NCBI RefSeq assembly: GCF_004027225.2
Contig: NC_044277.2
Coordinates: 92,702,283 to 92,766,282 of the forward strand
Length of the DNA: 64,000 bases
Direction of reading: 5' to 3'
Source: Strigops habroptila
Lineage: Eukaryota; Chordata; Aves; Psittaciformes; Psittacidae
Part shown: positions 1 to 11,969 of the stretch, piece after piece
Layout of the letters: each line of letters begins with the position of its first letter
Position numbering within the stretch: position 1 is the stretch's first letter
Position numbers and translations under genes: made by a program
Notes under the pieces: model-generated
What the model saw: only the letters and a program-made list of their open reading frames with translations
Database searches by the model: none
What the model was told of the DNA's origin: nothing

Positions 1-269
1 TTTGCTTCCCCATTAGCCATTTAGGTGACAGCTGCTGTATTACACATAAAGATGAACCATTCCTTGAGGGATGATAGTGGTTCCGCTGTGACACTACTGG
101 CATAAAGCATTATCAGACCATAGCTGTGCTTAGAGCCATCACAGTCTCCTAGGCACCTATCAGTACCCTCATTATCTGCATCACAGAGTGTCTAGAAAGA
201 ACACTGCCAGGCTTCACAGCTTTGCAGCTCATTTGAGAAGCGGAAATTAAACATCCCAGGAGAAAAAAC

Positions 270-318
270 AGGCACATTGTAACAGCACCGGTGCTGTACA
301 CACATAACATGTTGACTG
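270..318 (-). mobile_element. Possible relic of an old amniote interspersed repeat
   Basis: The stretch resembles the antisense of a widespread old amniote repeat whose recognisable words are a short CATTGTG-like start, then a GGTGCTGTACA-like core, then ACACATAACA. The same family is better preserved at 42920-42990 and 8848-8975. Only about 45 bases match here, so chance is a real alternative. Confidence 0.3.
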
Positions 319-2395
319 CTGTTGCGCTGACTTCTGTCTCATTAATTTAACAGGCTCCTGGACTCAGGATGGGAAGGTGGAGAGGCAGCTTTTTACAAGC
401 AGATTACTGAGCAGGGCTCTCTGCACTGACTGCGATTCCAGATTGGAGAACTTACACTGAGCACCGCCACACTTCAGATACCCGTCCTGACTTCTGCAGC
501 TGCCATGTGGTGAAATAAACCAGAGAGAGGCGGCAAAATTAGCTCATCGTGTATATAATCTCTGCTTAGATTACCCTCAAACTCTGTGTGAAGTAAAGGA
601 AAGCAGCACAGGTGCCTTTGCAGGCAGTGACTGTAGCTGCTTGCCGGTGCAAGGGTTAATATGAATGTGTTAAATAGGCATCACTGCATTCAGACTATGG
701 TGTGTTAGCAGAAGCGGTCCTGCAGCAGCACAATGCAGATTTCCTCTTCAAAAGGGGATGGTTTGCTTTCTTCCTCTGAAAAAGTAACATTGATGTTACA
801 GTGATGTCCAGCAAAAAGCATAGTCCTACACTGAAGGTAGGACTCATGTGGAGCATACACCTTTTGACGGCCCAGGGGTGACTTGCTCCCTGAATCAATA
901 CATTTAAACAGCTCTCACTTATGCTGTAGCCAATGAGTGCACGCCAGGGAAGAAAAATGGATGTGGGCTTCTCTTCTATTCCCTTGCCATATTTTACATT
1001 CAAGAGCACCAGAAGGAATTTGGAGATTTAAAAATTTTCCATCACATTTTAGTTAGTTGCTGCAAGTGATCTCTTGCAGTTCTGTACATTTAAGTTGGTA
1101 AGGACATTATAGGAGATGTCAGTGGAAGCCAGACTGGTCTGCAAATGTATGTGTTGTGAGAGACTTTCATTAAAGTGATCTGTCTGCCAACGGTGTGCTT
1201 GGGTATTTGCGTGCGTCTATGTCCTCTCACTTTATTTGTATGGATGGGTGACAAAAGAAAAGGTAGAAACAGAAACAAGGTGAACTCATTTCTACAGACT
1301 GTAAAGCCACTTCACCCATAATATAGGAGGAGCTGAATTCCTCAGACCCCACTGTTCTCTCCTCTTAGGTTGAGTAGAGGCTATTCAAGTGCTCCAGGGT
1401 GCATGCTCAGATATGGACAGAAAAATGAGCCTACAGTATCTATCTATATATGTATTATGTGCCCTTATTTTGGCATTCGGAAATGCAGATGTTTTTCTGG
1501 ATCATATAAAAATAAAAGCAGAAGCTGCATTATCTAGAAACATCTACAGAGCAGTGACAGCGTGAAAGGCACATGGGAACCTTGTTTTGAGAACCCTGTG
1601 GGGAATACTGTCAAAGGCATTGCACTTTGTGGGGCTATTAAAAAAAAGATGCACGCACACAGATGGTCTCAGCATCTTAAATACATCCTCCCTTGGAAAT
1701 GTCATAGCTCCTTGAGCCCATACACTTTTTGGGGAGTCCCATAGACAATAAGAAGGGAAACCCCCTTAAGTGTCTCACCTAATGGCATCCAAATAAGTGT
1801 ATTGAGATTTTTGAAACTGTGGAAATGAACAGTAATAAGTATCCCAGGAAAACATTCCTAGAATTTTCCTTCAACAACTGATTCCTAGGAAGATTTCCCC
1901 AAAATTGATGGAAACTACAGACATTACTCTTCCACACTTCAGATTTGATCTGGCTTAAAGAAGCTATGATGCGGTATTTGTTCTTCCCAGGTTCTTGTAC
2001 ATGCATTTATTGCAACAAGCAGTGTACTTTCAGCTGCTTTTATATTGCTCTTGCATTCATCTTTTGGGCTGCTTTTCCCAAGACATGCTTGGAAAACAGC
2101 AAGGTTCTTAAGAGTTTGGGTCTGGAGTGAGGGTTGGAGTTATCTAATCATTAAAAAGAAACTTTCAGATGCTCGTCGTATTTAAACTTCTAAACCCAAT
2201 TTTTAAAGCCTGAGTTTTGACCATGGCCTAAGCCCAGCAGGACATAGAATAAGATGACATTTCTAGTGTGCACTGGAAGAATTAACAAGGCTGTGGAGGG
2301 ACCAAGAGCAATGCCCTCTCCCTCATTATTCAACAACACATGGAAGATATAAGCATCTATAAAGCTTTTATTTAATGTGCAATGATTTGCTCATT

Positions 2396-2403
2396 CAGGT
2401 AAG
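2396..2403 (+). other. Consensus 5' splice site without a recognisable exon
   Basis: CAGGTAAG is a full match to the vertebrate donor consensus. The sequence before it (2340-2395) is AT-rich with no open frame of note. A match this short is expected several times by chance in 64 kb on two strands, so it is recorded only as a lead for a non-coding transcript. Confidence 0.12.
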
Positions 2404-4044
2404 CACACATATAGTAATACCCAGGGTACCTAGAAGATGTTGGGTTCAGTAGTATCAGAAATAGGTACTTAATGGTAAAGCCAAGGGACCTATATGATGG
2501 GACTTGATTTGCTTAAATCTCACATTACACACTTTGACTTGATGCTGATCGCTGTCTTAAACTGTGAGCCTAGTTTGGTTTCAGAGCCACCTCCGGGCAA
2601 AGATAAGTGCATAGCTCCATGTAGCTGCTGCAAATTCACATGCATGGGAGTAAGAAGATAATATGTTTCCATAAATACATGTTCATGAATGCACCTTCCA
2701 TTGCTGTGTGGGTGACTTGCAGTTCACTATGCCTTTTTTCACAAAGGTCTGCATTTTAAGTCTTACAAAACACTTTTTCACTTAGATGTACGCAACTGAG
2801 AGAAAGATTTGGCTGCAAGAAACCTGGGTAAGCCTCAGTCTAGATAAAACTGCAGGAATCCCTTTGACCTTTGAAAAAAGATCAAAGTGGCTGAGGTACA
2901 TGCAGGAACACAGGAGCAGAAGGCATCACCTGGGTCATTGAATTCAGTCCCCCACAGCCATGAGCAAGCTGAATCCCATAGTACTCTGGGATCCAGGAGC
3001 ATTTCCCATATCCCCAGTCTGCGAACAAGATACTGTCTCCCACTGGTGATGCCTGCTTCCAGTAGAAAGGAAACAGGGCAGCAGGAGCACAGGCTCCCCA
3101 GCACTGCGTGCAGCTCCTCAGCCTGACTCACAGCCCTGGCACTGATGCTCTTCCCACCTGCCCCTCCAGCACAGATCACCTCCACCATGCTGGTGCCAGT
3201 CCTATGTAAGAGACCACAGGCCATGTCCCTCAGATAATAATCTGTGGCAGCTCCTAAGGTCTCCAGCACCTTTTCCATGATGAAGTATCATCCTTCTCTC
3301 TCTTTAGCAGCACAAGTGAAATGCAGGTGCTGCTAACCTAGCTGGCTCCCATGGGACCTGTATGGGCAACTCTTCAGTTGCAACACGCCAGAGGGCCAGA
3401 TCTGAAGCCCAGACTTCAGGGATACACTGAATCCTGCCATCTTCACAGACAACATCACCATGTCCAGGTTGCGCTCTACCTCATTGCCTATTGATTGTAA
3501 GATAGAGAACAGAAATTTCCTTGCACTCCCATTAAGAATCTGGAAAAGCTTGTAAGTCCAGTAACCAATGTTGGACCTCTTGTACCTTTGTATTTTAGAT
3601 TTAAACAAGGGAAGATGAGCTGCAGAAAGGTACAGGTTTGTAGAATAATGCTTCTTTTCCCAACACAGGTAAACAACCTTGTTCTAAACCCATAAATGTG
3701 GATGTTGGAATAATAATGTGAAATTGCCAATAGATGGTCCTCTTTTAATCCAAAATACGGGAAGAAACATTTGCATTAACATACACAGTGTTACCTCACA
3801 TTCCTATCTCTTTTTACTCTTCTACGTCTATCCTCCCATCAGATAATTTAGTGCAATGTGCATCAAGGCAACTATGCATGTAATACTGTCTAGGAATCTG
3901 TGCCCACATAGTGGACAGAGGTGTGGGGGGCAAGTGTATAGGCTAAAATCCACATTGCATGTATCTCTGCAGCTTCCAGACCATGCCTCTGTTTGGACAC
4001 CAATGTTCCCTAGCCATACAGGGAGACTGGGATGTAAGGTATTG

Positions 4045-4110
4045 AGAATCATAGGATCATAGAATAGTTAGGGTTGGAAAGGACCTTGAGATCATCTAGT
4101 TCCAACCCCA
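4045..4110 (-). mobile_element. CR1 LINE, severely 5'-truncated 3' end
   Basis: On the minus strand the element ends in a degenerate tandem of ATTCTATG-like units (4045-4067), preceded by the standard CR1 3' untranslated words for 'GATCTCAAGGTCC' and 'TTCCAACCCTAA'. The plus strand shows AGAATCATAGGATCATAGAA followed by GGTTGGAAAGGACCTTGAGA. Only the last 66 bases were inserted, as is usual for CR1, which often truncates at the 5' end. It contains no coding sequence. CR1 makes no obvious target duplication and none is seen. Confidence 0.93.
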
Positions 4111-4943
4111 ACAGTTAATTCATGCGCTGAACTCTCAGCTTATAGCTTGTCCTTGGAAGAACTGATTCATTTGAGGCAGGGGCACAGCCACTTGTTTTCT
4201 CTGCCAGCATTTCAAACTCCAGGTCAGAAGGCTTAAGGATTTTGGAAAGAGGGTATAAAGGTTTACATAAGTCTAACTTAAACCTGTGTGCCCTCAAGAT
4301 GTGCAAGGTGGCTTTCACTGATGTCTGGCATCTGATTTGAGATGCACAAGCATCACTGCAGACCAATCCGGGATTTATGTAATGTTGTGGAAGATTTACA
4401 TAAGTGTAATTGAAAGATTCTTTTATTTTGAAACTGTTCTGGGTCAAACCCTGAAAGAAAACATATAGGGATTAATATGAACTTATCACCCCTCCATTAA
4501 TTTCCAGTGACAGACCCATTTCTTTCTATTCCAGCTTGCTATTGCTCCCACGGTAGCAAGTTAAAAAAGGCAGTTCTGCCCATCTCGGAGGTAATTGAAG
4601 TCATGTCTTCTTCACTCTTGGTGCTTTAGACCCCCAAGGAAATGGACCATTATTTTGTCCATATTATCCAAGAAGATCATAGCAATTCTGATTGATAGAA
4701 AATGGAACTGAAAATAATCAAGGCAATCTGTTTATATAGACTGCACTTTATCTGCCTAACCAACTAGAATATAACCTACCTAATCAGCTTGTTCTGAATG
4801 CAAGCTCAATTTTGGAAGGCTTGCAGTAAAAGGAGAAATTTCGCTTTACCTATTTTTGCTTTTGAGTATGTCACCTGGATCTCCAGGTAGATTTTTTTTT
4901 CTGCCCCAATGAAATGGCTCTCTCTGAAGAATTTCTGCTATCT

Positions 4944-5030
4944 GAATAATAGAGAATTAATGATTAATGGGAGAATTAATTATTTTGTCATTTTAAATCC
5001 AGTATTCTTATTAATGTCATCTAATTGACT
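4944..5030. promoter_or_regulatory. Cluster of homeodomain-type TAAT/ATTA sites (candidate enhancer)
   Basis: About nine overlapping TAAT or ATTA cores lie within 87 bases, including GAATTAATGATTAATGG and GAATTAATTATT, then TTATTAATG and CTAATTGA. Such density is above what the surrounding AT content suggests by eye and is typical of developmental enhancers bound by homeodomain proteins. Function is inferred from motif density only; AT-rich drift could also produce it. Confidence 0.25.
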
Positions 5031-5063
5031 TATTTTAGAAACACATACTAAACATATGCTTCT

Positions 5064-5112
5064 TAAATAAATAAATAAATAAACAAACCACCACAAAAAC
5101 CCAAACCAAAAC
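5064..5112. repeat. (AAAT)n microsatellite with A/C-rich extension
   Basis: About five AAAT units (5064-5083) run into an A-rich stretch interrupted by CC and CCC, ending CCCAAACCAAAAC. A similar A-rich stretch with CCC/CCCC interruptions recurs at 13779-13806 and 23561-23612. Confidence 0.8.
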
Positions 5113-5633
5113 TATGTGCAAATCTTTCAGGAATGGGAAGAAAATACATAAAACCAACAAACTTTGCAGTCATCTCTCGAATGCTGGATTCTTCCAGACT
5201 CACAGCTGCTCGAATGCCTTCTGCCAGCTGAGTGAAGAGTTTGATATAATAACAAAAGAGCTTCCCTGGAAAAGCCAAAAATATGTCTGTAGCAGAGCAG
5301 CTGACCAGCTCAGCAGCACGGGTCACTGCAAGCACAAATCGCCTGCTTTTCTATTCATTCCCTAGCTCCTGACTAAATGCTGAGTCAAGTTTAAGGGCAT
5401 AGACCATATTCAGACCATTCATCACAGGTGCCACAACCATTTCTGTCCCTTGATTTTGCAGGAAACCCTGGGCAAGAGAGACCCTGGGTCACCCATAGCT
5501 CTCTTGAAATTAAACACCACAGAAGCTGCAAAATCTGAATGCTAAGAGACACTGTAGAGGGCTTCTGAATATGGCCCGGTACCCTGTTAAGGGCCTTTGG
5601 TGGCCCAGGGCTCGGGAACCGCTCTCTTTGCAG

Positions 5634-5825
5634 GGATGTTATCACTGGCTGCATTCCCACAAGTCACAGCCATCGAGAGCCATTTCACTGAGGTCCAAGC
5701 CCTAAACGCACACCCTTGGCCCCACTTTCTCCTGCTGTGTCAGCCAGCATTTGTGAGAGACAGTGGGAAGAGTGTCTTGATTGATGTCCCCCTCAGAGAA
5801 GGAGAGGGGAGAACCATATTCAGCG
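5634..5825 (+). other. Weak candidate internal exon (192 bp)
   Basis: A pyrimidine-rich acceptor (CTCTCTTTGCAG, ending at 5633) and a donor (GTGAGT, 5826-5831) bracket 192 bases. One frame is open across the whole stretch, reading about 63 residues with a start codon at 5636 and ending just before the donor. Length divisible by three, an open frame and two splice signals are what an internal exon would show. The predicted peptide resembles no family I know, no partner exon was found, and the pyrimidine tract is short. Chance, or a non-coding RNA exon, are both likelier than a protein gene. Confidence 0.15.
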
Positions 5826-6778
5826 GTGAGTCATCCTGCTTAGATTATCTTCCCCTCCTAAGATGCTAAAGATACCTCGGAGATGTCAGCTCAGGCTGAA
5901 TAAAATTTAAGGATGATGACGAGGATGGTTTTAAGCCTTCAACACTGGTCGAATGCATTCATTTTTCAAGCAATCAAGAGAAGAAGTGGTGGGAAGGGGG
6001 GTTCCCCCTGGATTACTGTTCTTGCTCTGGGTCCCATGCCTCCCCCATCACGCTCTCATGCTGAGGAGCGAAGCCTGCAGACTCAGTGTAGGCATGCAAA
6101 GAAGATCCACACAGAGGATAAGAGAGCTGCAGTGTGGATTGTAAAAGAAAATTATGCCCCAATAATAGAGAAACATGCAGGCCTTTTGTTCGGTTCACAG
6201 GCTGCAGTGCTGTAATATTATTAACCTGATTTATTTCAAGGGAAGGGTCATTTTACGAAGCGACTGTGTCTAAACTTTGTTCACATGAAAGGCCATTAAC
6301 AAAAGGCAGGCTTTGGGAAAACAAGCAAAACTCGAGCTGTGCACTCAGTAAGCACATTTTCTAGTTTTCAGTCAAGAAGTCATTGGCAGTGTCAGTGCTT
6401 GAAAACTGCATGGCTCAGGCATTTCTAAACCCTTTTAATCCATCACAAAGGGCTCCCTTGATTGTTGCTTTGTTTTTCTGCTGCTGCCCTACAGTATGGC
6501 TGCCAGTGTATATTCCTGATAAGCAGTGAGCTATGCAGATGCTGCTAGGTTTCCCTGCCTTCAGTACCATACAACCTGCCAATGCCTGTGGGAGGGACAC
6601 CATCATGTGTCACAGACAACCAGGAGAGGTGACACTCTGTCCTCCCCTTGTAGTCCAGGAAACTTAAAAGAATATGATATTAATTTCCATGGCTGCGTGG
6701 TGCCACCCACAAGTCCCTATTGCAATAAATGGGAAGTTGTGCTTAAAAATGAAGGACACAATGAAGCCCCGGCAATAT

Positions 6779-6819
6779 TAATGCCATTTTAATCCCCCCG
6801 GATTCAGAGTTTGGCATTA
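6779..6819. repeat. Nested inverted repeat (41 nt)
   Basis: TAATGCCA at 6779-6786 pairs perfectly with TGGCATTA at 6812-6819. Inside it AATCC (6791-6795) pairs with GGATT (6800-6804) around a CCCC loop. The two dyads are nearly concentric, giving about 16 base pairs with one three-base bulge and one mismatch. It sits in an AT-rich block with several ATTAAT and TAATCC words. It could be a transcription-factor dyad or a small RNA hairpin; it is shorter than a usual microRNA precursor. Confidence 0.55.
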
Positions 6820-7693
6820 CTAATGCAATTAATTGTGATAAAAGAGAGAGAGCACCAGTTCCATGCGTCTGAATATATAGTTCAAGTATGAGGAAGCTAT
6901 GTCTCTCTTCTCATGTGACTGAAACCCCAGCACAGCCTGTCCAACTCGAAAAAGCACCAAAAGTCTAAGGGACATAATCAAAATCATCGGGAGGAAAAAG
7001 AGTGCAGCAGGTAGGAGGCAGAATCTCAGCACAGCAGCAATGTGATCACCCAAGTAAAACAGCACATAGATCTCCTGGGATAGCACGGTCCACACCATGT
7101 GTAAGTGCCTCCTGCACCAAGCTGCTGGGGAAACAAAGGGGACAGCACAGTTTCCAGCAAGCAGAGCAGTATCTCTTATTTTCACAGTCTGCTTCACCTT
7201 TGCAACCTCTCCTAAATGCAGCACATTAGGCAGCAGCCCCATGGGGGTTTTGGAGGACCTGGGGCCCCAGGTCAGACTGAGCACTGTGCAGTGCCAGGGG
7301 TAATGTTAGCAGAGAAAATACCTGAAATGAGGTACCAGCTCAATGGGTTCCTCTTACTCCCCACCCCCAGCAATTCTGTGGCAACTTAAATTTATCAACT
7401 CAAGCCAAAAAGGCACATGGATAAGGGAGGGCTGCTGCTTCATCCCAGGTGCAAACTTTGATCAAGAATCTGGGAAACTGAGCTGTTTAGCTCAAAGCAC
7501 CCCCTTCCCTTGCTGTACCCCAACAGCAAGCAGGTACGTATGCTTAGGATGCTCAGGTTGTCCTTTATCACTGGCTGCAAAATGTTGTGGTTTTATCTGT
7601 AGGACACGAGCATCTGCTGAGGTTGACCATAGACCAGTTATTCCTTCCCCTCAGCCCTGGGAAGAGAGAAGTTATGTTTTCACCTACAAATAC

Positions 7694-7758
7694 TCTTTTT
7701 TTCTTTTTTCTTTTTTTTTTTTTCCTTTTTCTTCTTTCTTATTTCTTTTTTTTTTCTT
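7694..7758. repeat. T-rich low-complexity tract
   Basis: The plus strand is almost all T and C over 65 bases, with a single A at 7741. It yields a false lysine-rich frame on the minus strand. No transposon end is visible next to it. Confidence 0.9.
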
Positions 7759-8847
7759 AATTGTAGTTACACAAAGAGAGGAAAAGCAGCGAGATGCTCT
7801 GTACAAGCTAGGATCCTTGCAAATGTTAACCTGAGCCCTGGGACATGGCACGGGCAGCACTGCTGTAAACGTATCTGTGCTGCAGGACAGAGCACCGAGC
7901 AGGGAGTGCGACAGGAAAGCAAACAGGGACACACAGAAGCAGGAAGAAGAGCAGAAGGGTGGGGAGGGGGGTGGAATGAGAATGTGAAACGCCATCAGCT
8001 GATCTCTGAAGATCCTGGTGAAACAGGAATGGGCTCTGGGTTAAGGAACATCTGTGCATGTTGAGGGCTGGGTAATAGCAGGAGTAAACACAGGAAAGGA
8101 AATGACAGTGAACTCATGCCTTACATTCAAAATCTGAATGGAAAGAAGACATTTTCAAGTCACTATTTTGATATGACATGCTAAATGTCCAACATTAGCA
8201 ACAAGAAATAGCCACCCTATCAATTTTTAATAAATACTAATTACCTCTTAAATTAAATTTCTAAATTGAAAAATATCATCAATATCGAACATTTGTGAGA
8301 CACACGAAATCTTTACAAATATGTATTAAGGCCGTTCATTGCAACACCTATGATATCAACTTTTAGAGACATTGCTTGTTTGTTTGATTCCCCCTGGCAT
8401 TTTCACATGCCTCTCCCCTGCAGCTGCTCCTTCTGCAGCACCATTATTTCCCCCAACCTAAAGCACCAAATACCAAGCACCACAGAGGTGCTCTGGTCTG
8501 CACAGCTCCTCCCTGGACAAATCTCACTAGCAACGAGTGCAAAGTGTGGTTACAAACCCTAACATGTTTTTAACAATCTCAATCTCATGCAATCTTATGA
8601 ATGACTGCAGAGCAAAACATTAGATTTAGGAATAACAGCTGGTCTTTACCTTGTCGTTACTAACCAGCAGCCTGAATCTTTAGTCCCTCTTTTGTCTTGA
8701 AACAGAAGGATGTAATAAAGAGGCTGTAAAACGTTACCAGCATCACTACAAGCATGCACAGAGAAGCTGAAGTGTCAAACCCCACATCTTTATCTTTTCT
8801 TGCCTTTGAATGCTCCTATCTTATTTTTCAGTTTGATTGCTAAATGT

Positions 8848-8975
8848 GTTTGCCCTATTACAGCTGCAAGCTCTTTGAGACAGGGGCTGCATCTTCTTCT
8901 ATTACACTTTTCTTTTAGAGACTCAGGATGAGGTGGGGCCCTTAATTGATATGAAGTTGTGATGATATGAAAGAG
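8848..8975 (+). mobile_element. Old amniote interspersed repeat, 3' part
   Basis: The words AAGCTCTTTGAGACAGGG, then GCTGCATCTTCTT, then TGGGGCCCTTAAT follow the order of a widespread old amniote repeat tail (AAGCTCTTTGGGGCAGGGAC, a GTACAGCGCCTAGCACAATG block, GGGGCCC, and an AAT-rich end). The middle block is badly decayed, but the ends are clear and correctly spaced. The end of the tail appears as GATATGAAGTTGTGATGATA. I recognise the pattern but do not assign a family name. The relic at 42920-42990 is the same family in the opposite orientation. Confidence 0.65.
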
Positions 8976-10765
8976 CACGTGAGAAATATTTCTATAAAGA
9001 ATAGCAGGCTTGGCAGAGTAAACCCACTAAGATGTAAGATTTGTTTTTCTGGTTTTAGAGGAATATTCTGAAACACAGGGTTTTCCCTGGTCTGACCAAT
9101 GAGTATTAGCTGCAGTAAAATGGTATATTAATTTCCCTTGGCAATAAATGGAGTAGCCTATGATCTTAGCAACCCTCTGGGTATATTCCTAAGGTCAGAA
9201 TGAGATTGTCATAGCCATGTTGCTCTTTTATGGCATTCCCTATGCATCTCCAGGAAAAGCTACTAATCCACTTAAACAATTACCTTTCAGAGGAAGAGGC
9301 AGAGAACTTTGTATGAGGATACCTAATGAAAGACTCAGACTGTGAAATATTCGAAAAGCTCATGGAGCGAAGAAGTGAAATACAACTATTATCTGACATG
9401 TAGCACCAATGAATAAAATCGTCACCAGACTGAAACTGCTCGGTATTTTTATTCATGTCTGCACTCCAAAGTGGTTGAAGCCTAAAGCTAATGAAGGAAA
9501 TAATATGCAATTCATCATGGTGTAGAGAGAGAAAGACAGACGAATATAACTCTTGACTCGTGTCACATCAGTGCCTTTCAAACTTCTCTTTGTGTCAGCT
9601 TTTGGTAAAGGACCGTATTCTCTGTGCCACTTACCAGCTTGCTTTCATCCAGTGAAAGAGCCATGTCCCAAAACCCTGCTCAGACTATGAACAGGAAATC
9701 CTCTCTCTTTCTTACTGCTCGCCTCACACATGCATACAAAATAAGGAAAAATAATCACTAATCATGCCTGACTTTAAGTTAATGGGGCGGAATATTGGAG
9801 GCGAACAGCTAAGTCGCTGTTCCACATACCAGGGACAGTGTGTACTGCAAGCTGTGTGTCCGGTGCAGACCACTGCTGTGCCTGCTAAGGGATGATGGGA
9901 TGCAGGGATTGCACTCCAGCCAGCCCTCAAATACTCAAAGTCATGAGGAAACAGCACAAGGAAATAAAGAAAAAACAATGTCTGAATTTGGCTTTAAGAG
10001 CTCATTTAGTATATTTGCTGTCAAATAATTCCCAGAGATCAGACCTACCCCAGAACCTGAGACTTCACGCCTGTTTCTGAACTGGCTCAGGCATCTCATG
10101 GGGGAGCATGTTATGGACATGTGGTGACCTCAGAGGACAAGGTCCCACTTACAGCCCCACAGGGCCAGACTCTGCCACACTGGCTGGGCTGGGCCACCAT
10201 GGGAGGCCATGCCCTCCGTGTGAACCATGGTAATCTCACCAGGATCCTGCAGAGAGTAGTTTACAACAGCCCTGTGCAGAGCACCGTTTTCCTGATACCG
10301 TTGTGTAGCAGTTACCATCAGTTGAGAAGAGGATAGTGTCCACCCCCACTGTGTGACCCCCTGCCCAAGGGAGGGATCCTACTTGGGGACAGCAGCGAGC
10401 TGGAGCAGCGCATTTGGTGCTGGTGGCAACTTCACAGCAGACACACATGCTTCTTTTCAGTTTTTTCTGCATCTTAAATATCTGGACCTGCTGCTTGCCT
10501 GGGTATTTGGGGCAGTCAGCATGTTTGCAGCTGCAGATTGGCACCTCTGAAATTTTAGTCGTGATTTCAGTCAATTTGCACATTTCCAAAATGTAGCAAA
10601 ATCTCATAAAGCGCAGATCTAACGCATATAATACCAATTTGCTGAATGTCAGTGTATACTGACCTTCTATTACAAACACTGGCAGATGGCCATTCCTTTA
10701 GTACTCAAGAGTTGCTTGAATAGAAAATCAAGTGATGGCTTAGCCTGCATTTCGCCTTTGCATCA

Positions 10766-10779
10766 GTGCCCATAGCAAC
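10766..10779 (+). promoter_or_regulatory. RFX X-box-like site
   Basis: GTGCCCATAGCAAC matches 11 of 14 positions of the palindromic X-box consensus GTTGCCATGGCAAC, with the CATAGCAAC half well preserved. RFX proteins bind such sites, often at ciliary genes. No promoter is recognisable nearby, so this may be chance or a distal element. Confidence 0.2.
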
Positions 10780-11969
10780 ACGCAGTGGTAGCTGCCTGAA
10801 TGTGATGCCGCTGCCACCACCAGCTCCTTTCCAGCACAGCAAAGCCATTGGTGATCCCATGGCTACCATATCCAGTTCTGTCAGAGCTACTAAATAGCAA
10901 GAGGGACCTCCTGGGAAGGAGACAGGAGCATGCGGGCTGTGAGGCAGAAAGCCTCAGCCCAGCCACGGCAAAGTGATGGCAGGAGCTGAGCACTGCCTCC
11001 GAGAGCCAGAGCGGTGGATATGCCTGTAGAGCGACCACTGCCTTGTGGAGCAGGCAGGGGGAAAGACTCAGTCAGCCTAGTCTAAGTGTCGTGCAAAAAT
11101 GGACCATAAATGCAATCTAATAGCTGAGGAAAAAGCTGTTTGAGAACCAGGGAATGCAGGATCAGATCAGACTCTTGCTCTGTAACCTGGTGTGTGTGGC
11201 CAGCCTCTGCACAAGCCCAGCTTCCTTGGAATTTGTGTCCACAAAAACTTTGCAGCTATTTTCTAATAGCCCAAATTGTCTGTATTCGGGGTCTTTTTCC
11301 TACCCACCCCATAAGGCCTATTTCCAGAGACGAGAGCCTGGCAGTGAGCAGACCAGTGTGTATCCCCAGCAGAGGTAATTCATACTGTGCATCACTCTGA
11401 ATATGTTCCTTCCCTTTTCAGCATCCCTCAGGTCTTCCATACTAGAGCATGTGCAGCCTGTACAGTTTGAAAATTATAAACGTGCTGTGGCTGCTCTTGG
11501 AAACTGGAAGTGGTGACTCACCAACCGTTGCAGCAACCTGCAGTCCTGACCTTTTTTCCTCCGGTACTATGCTTTCTCCCTTTGATGGGGAGGTATTCAG
11601 AGGTTCAAGGCCAAATTGGGTGATGCTTCTGTGCATCAAGGAGCAGCAGCAGGCTGAACTCCCACCTCCCGGCCTGTGGGTGCAATCTGCTTGCAAAATA
11701 AATTGTGGGTTGAGAAGTTACACGTCTGCATACCAGACTCAGTGATTGAGTTTGCAAGTCTGTTGGCATGGCCACCCTCATCTTCCAAGTGTTTTCGGTT
11801 GGTCTGCAGAGATGCTCAGAATCTCAGGGACATTCCCTGCCAGACTCTTGAGGTTCTTTTAATAGGCTGTGAAATTTTGGAATCAAACTATTTAAGCCTT
11901 CTGACAACACAACTCATCTCCAGGTGCCTTACTCCACAATAAACATGCATTGTGTGGCCTTCTCCCCTT

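Larger units (their letters stand above)
1..4044. other. Unique non-coding sequence, no gene recognised
   Basis: No exon series or RNA gene is visible on either strand; the open frames here are short and carry no family signature. The first 600 bases are moderately rich in factor-site words, for example TGACAG next to CAGCTG around 27-40. A consensus 5' splice site (CAGGTAAG) lies at 2396-2403, but no matching coding exon could be built upstream of it. A possible repeat relic at 270-318 is listed separately. Confidence 0.6.
4111..8847. other. Unique non-coding sequence with candidate regulatory segments
   Basis: No gene is recognised. The stretch holds a homeodomain-site cluster (4944-5030), an (AAAT)n run with a C-rich A tail (5064-5112), a weak exon candidate (5634-5825), a nested dyad (6779-6819) and a T-rich tract (7694-7758). 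The segments 6150-6330 and 6650-6840 are AT-rich with retained CpG and repeated ATTAAT words, which is how conserved non-coding elements often look. Long frames on both strands overlap one another and match no family I know. Confidence 0.6.
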
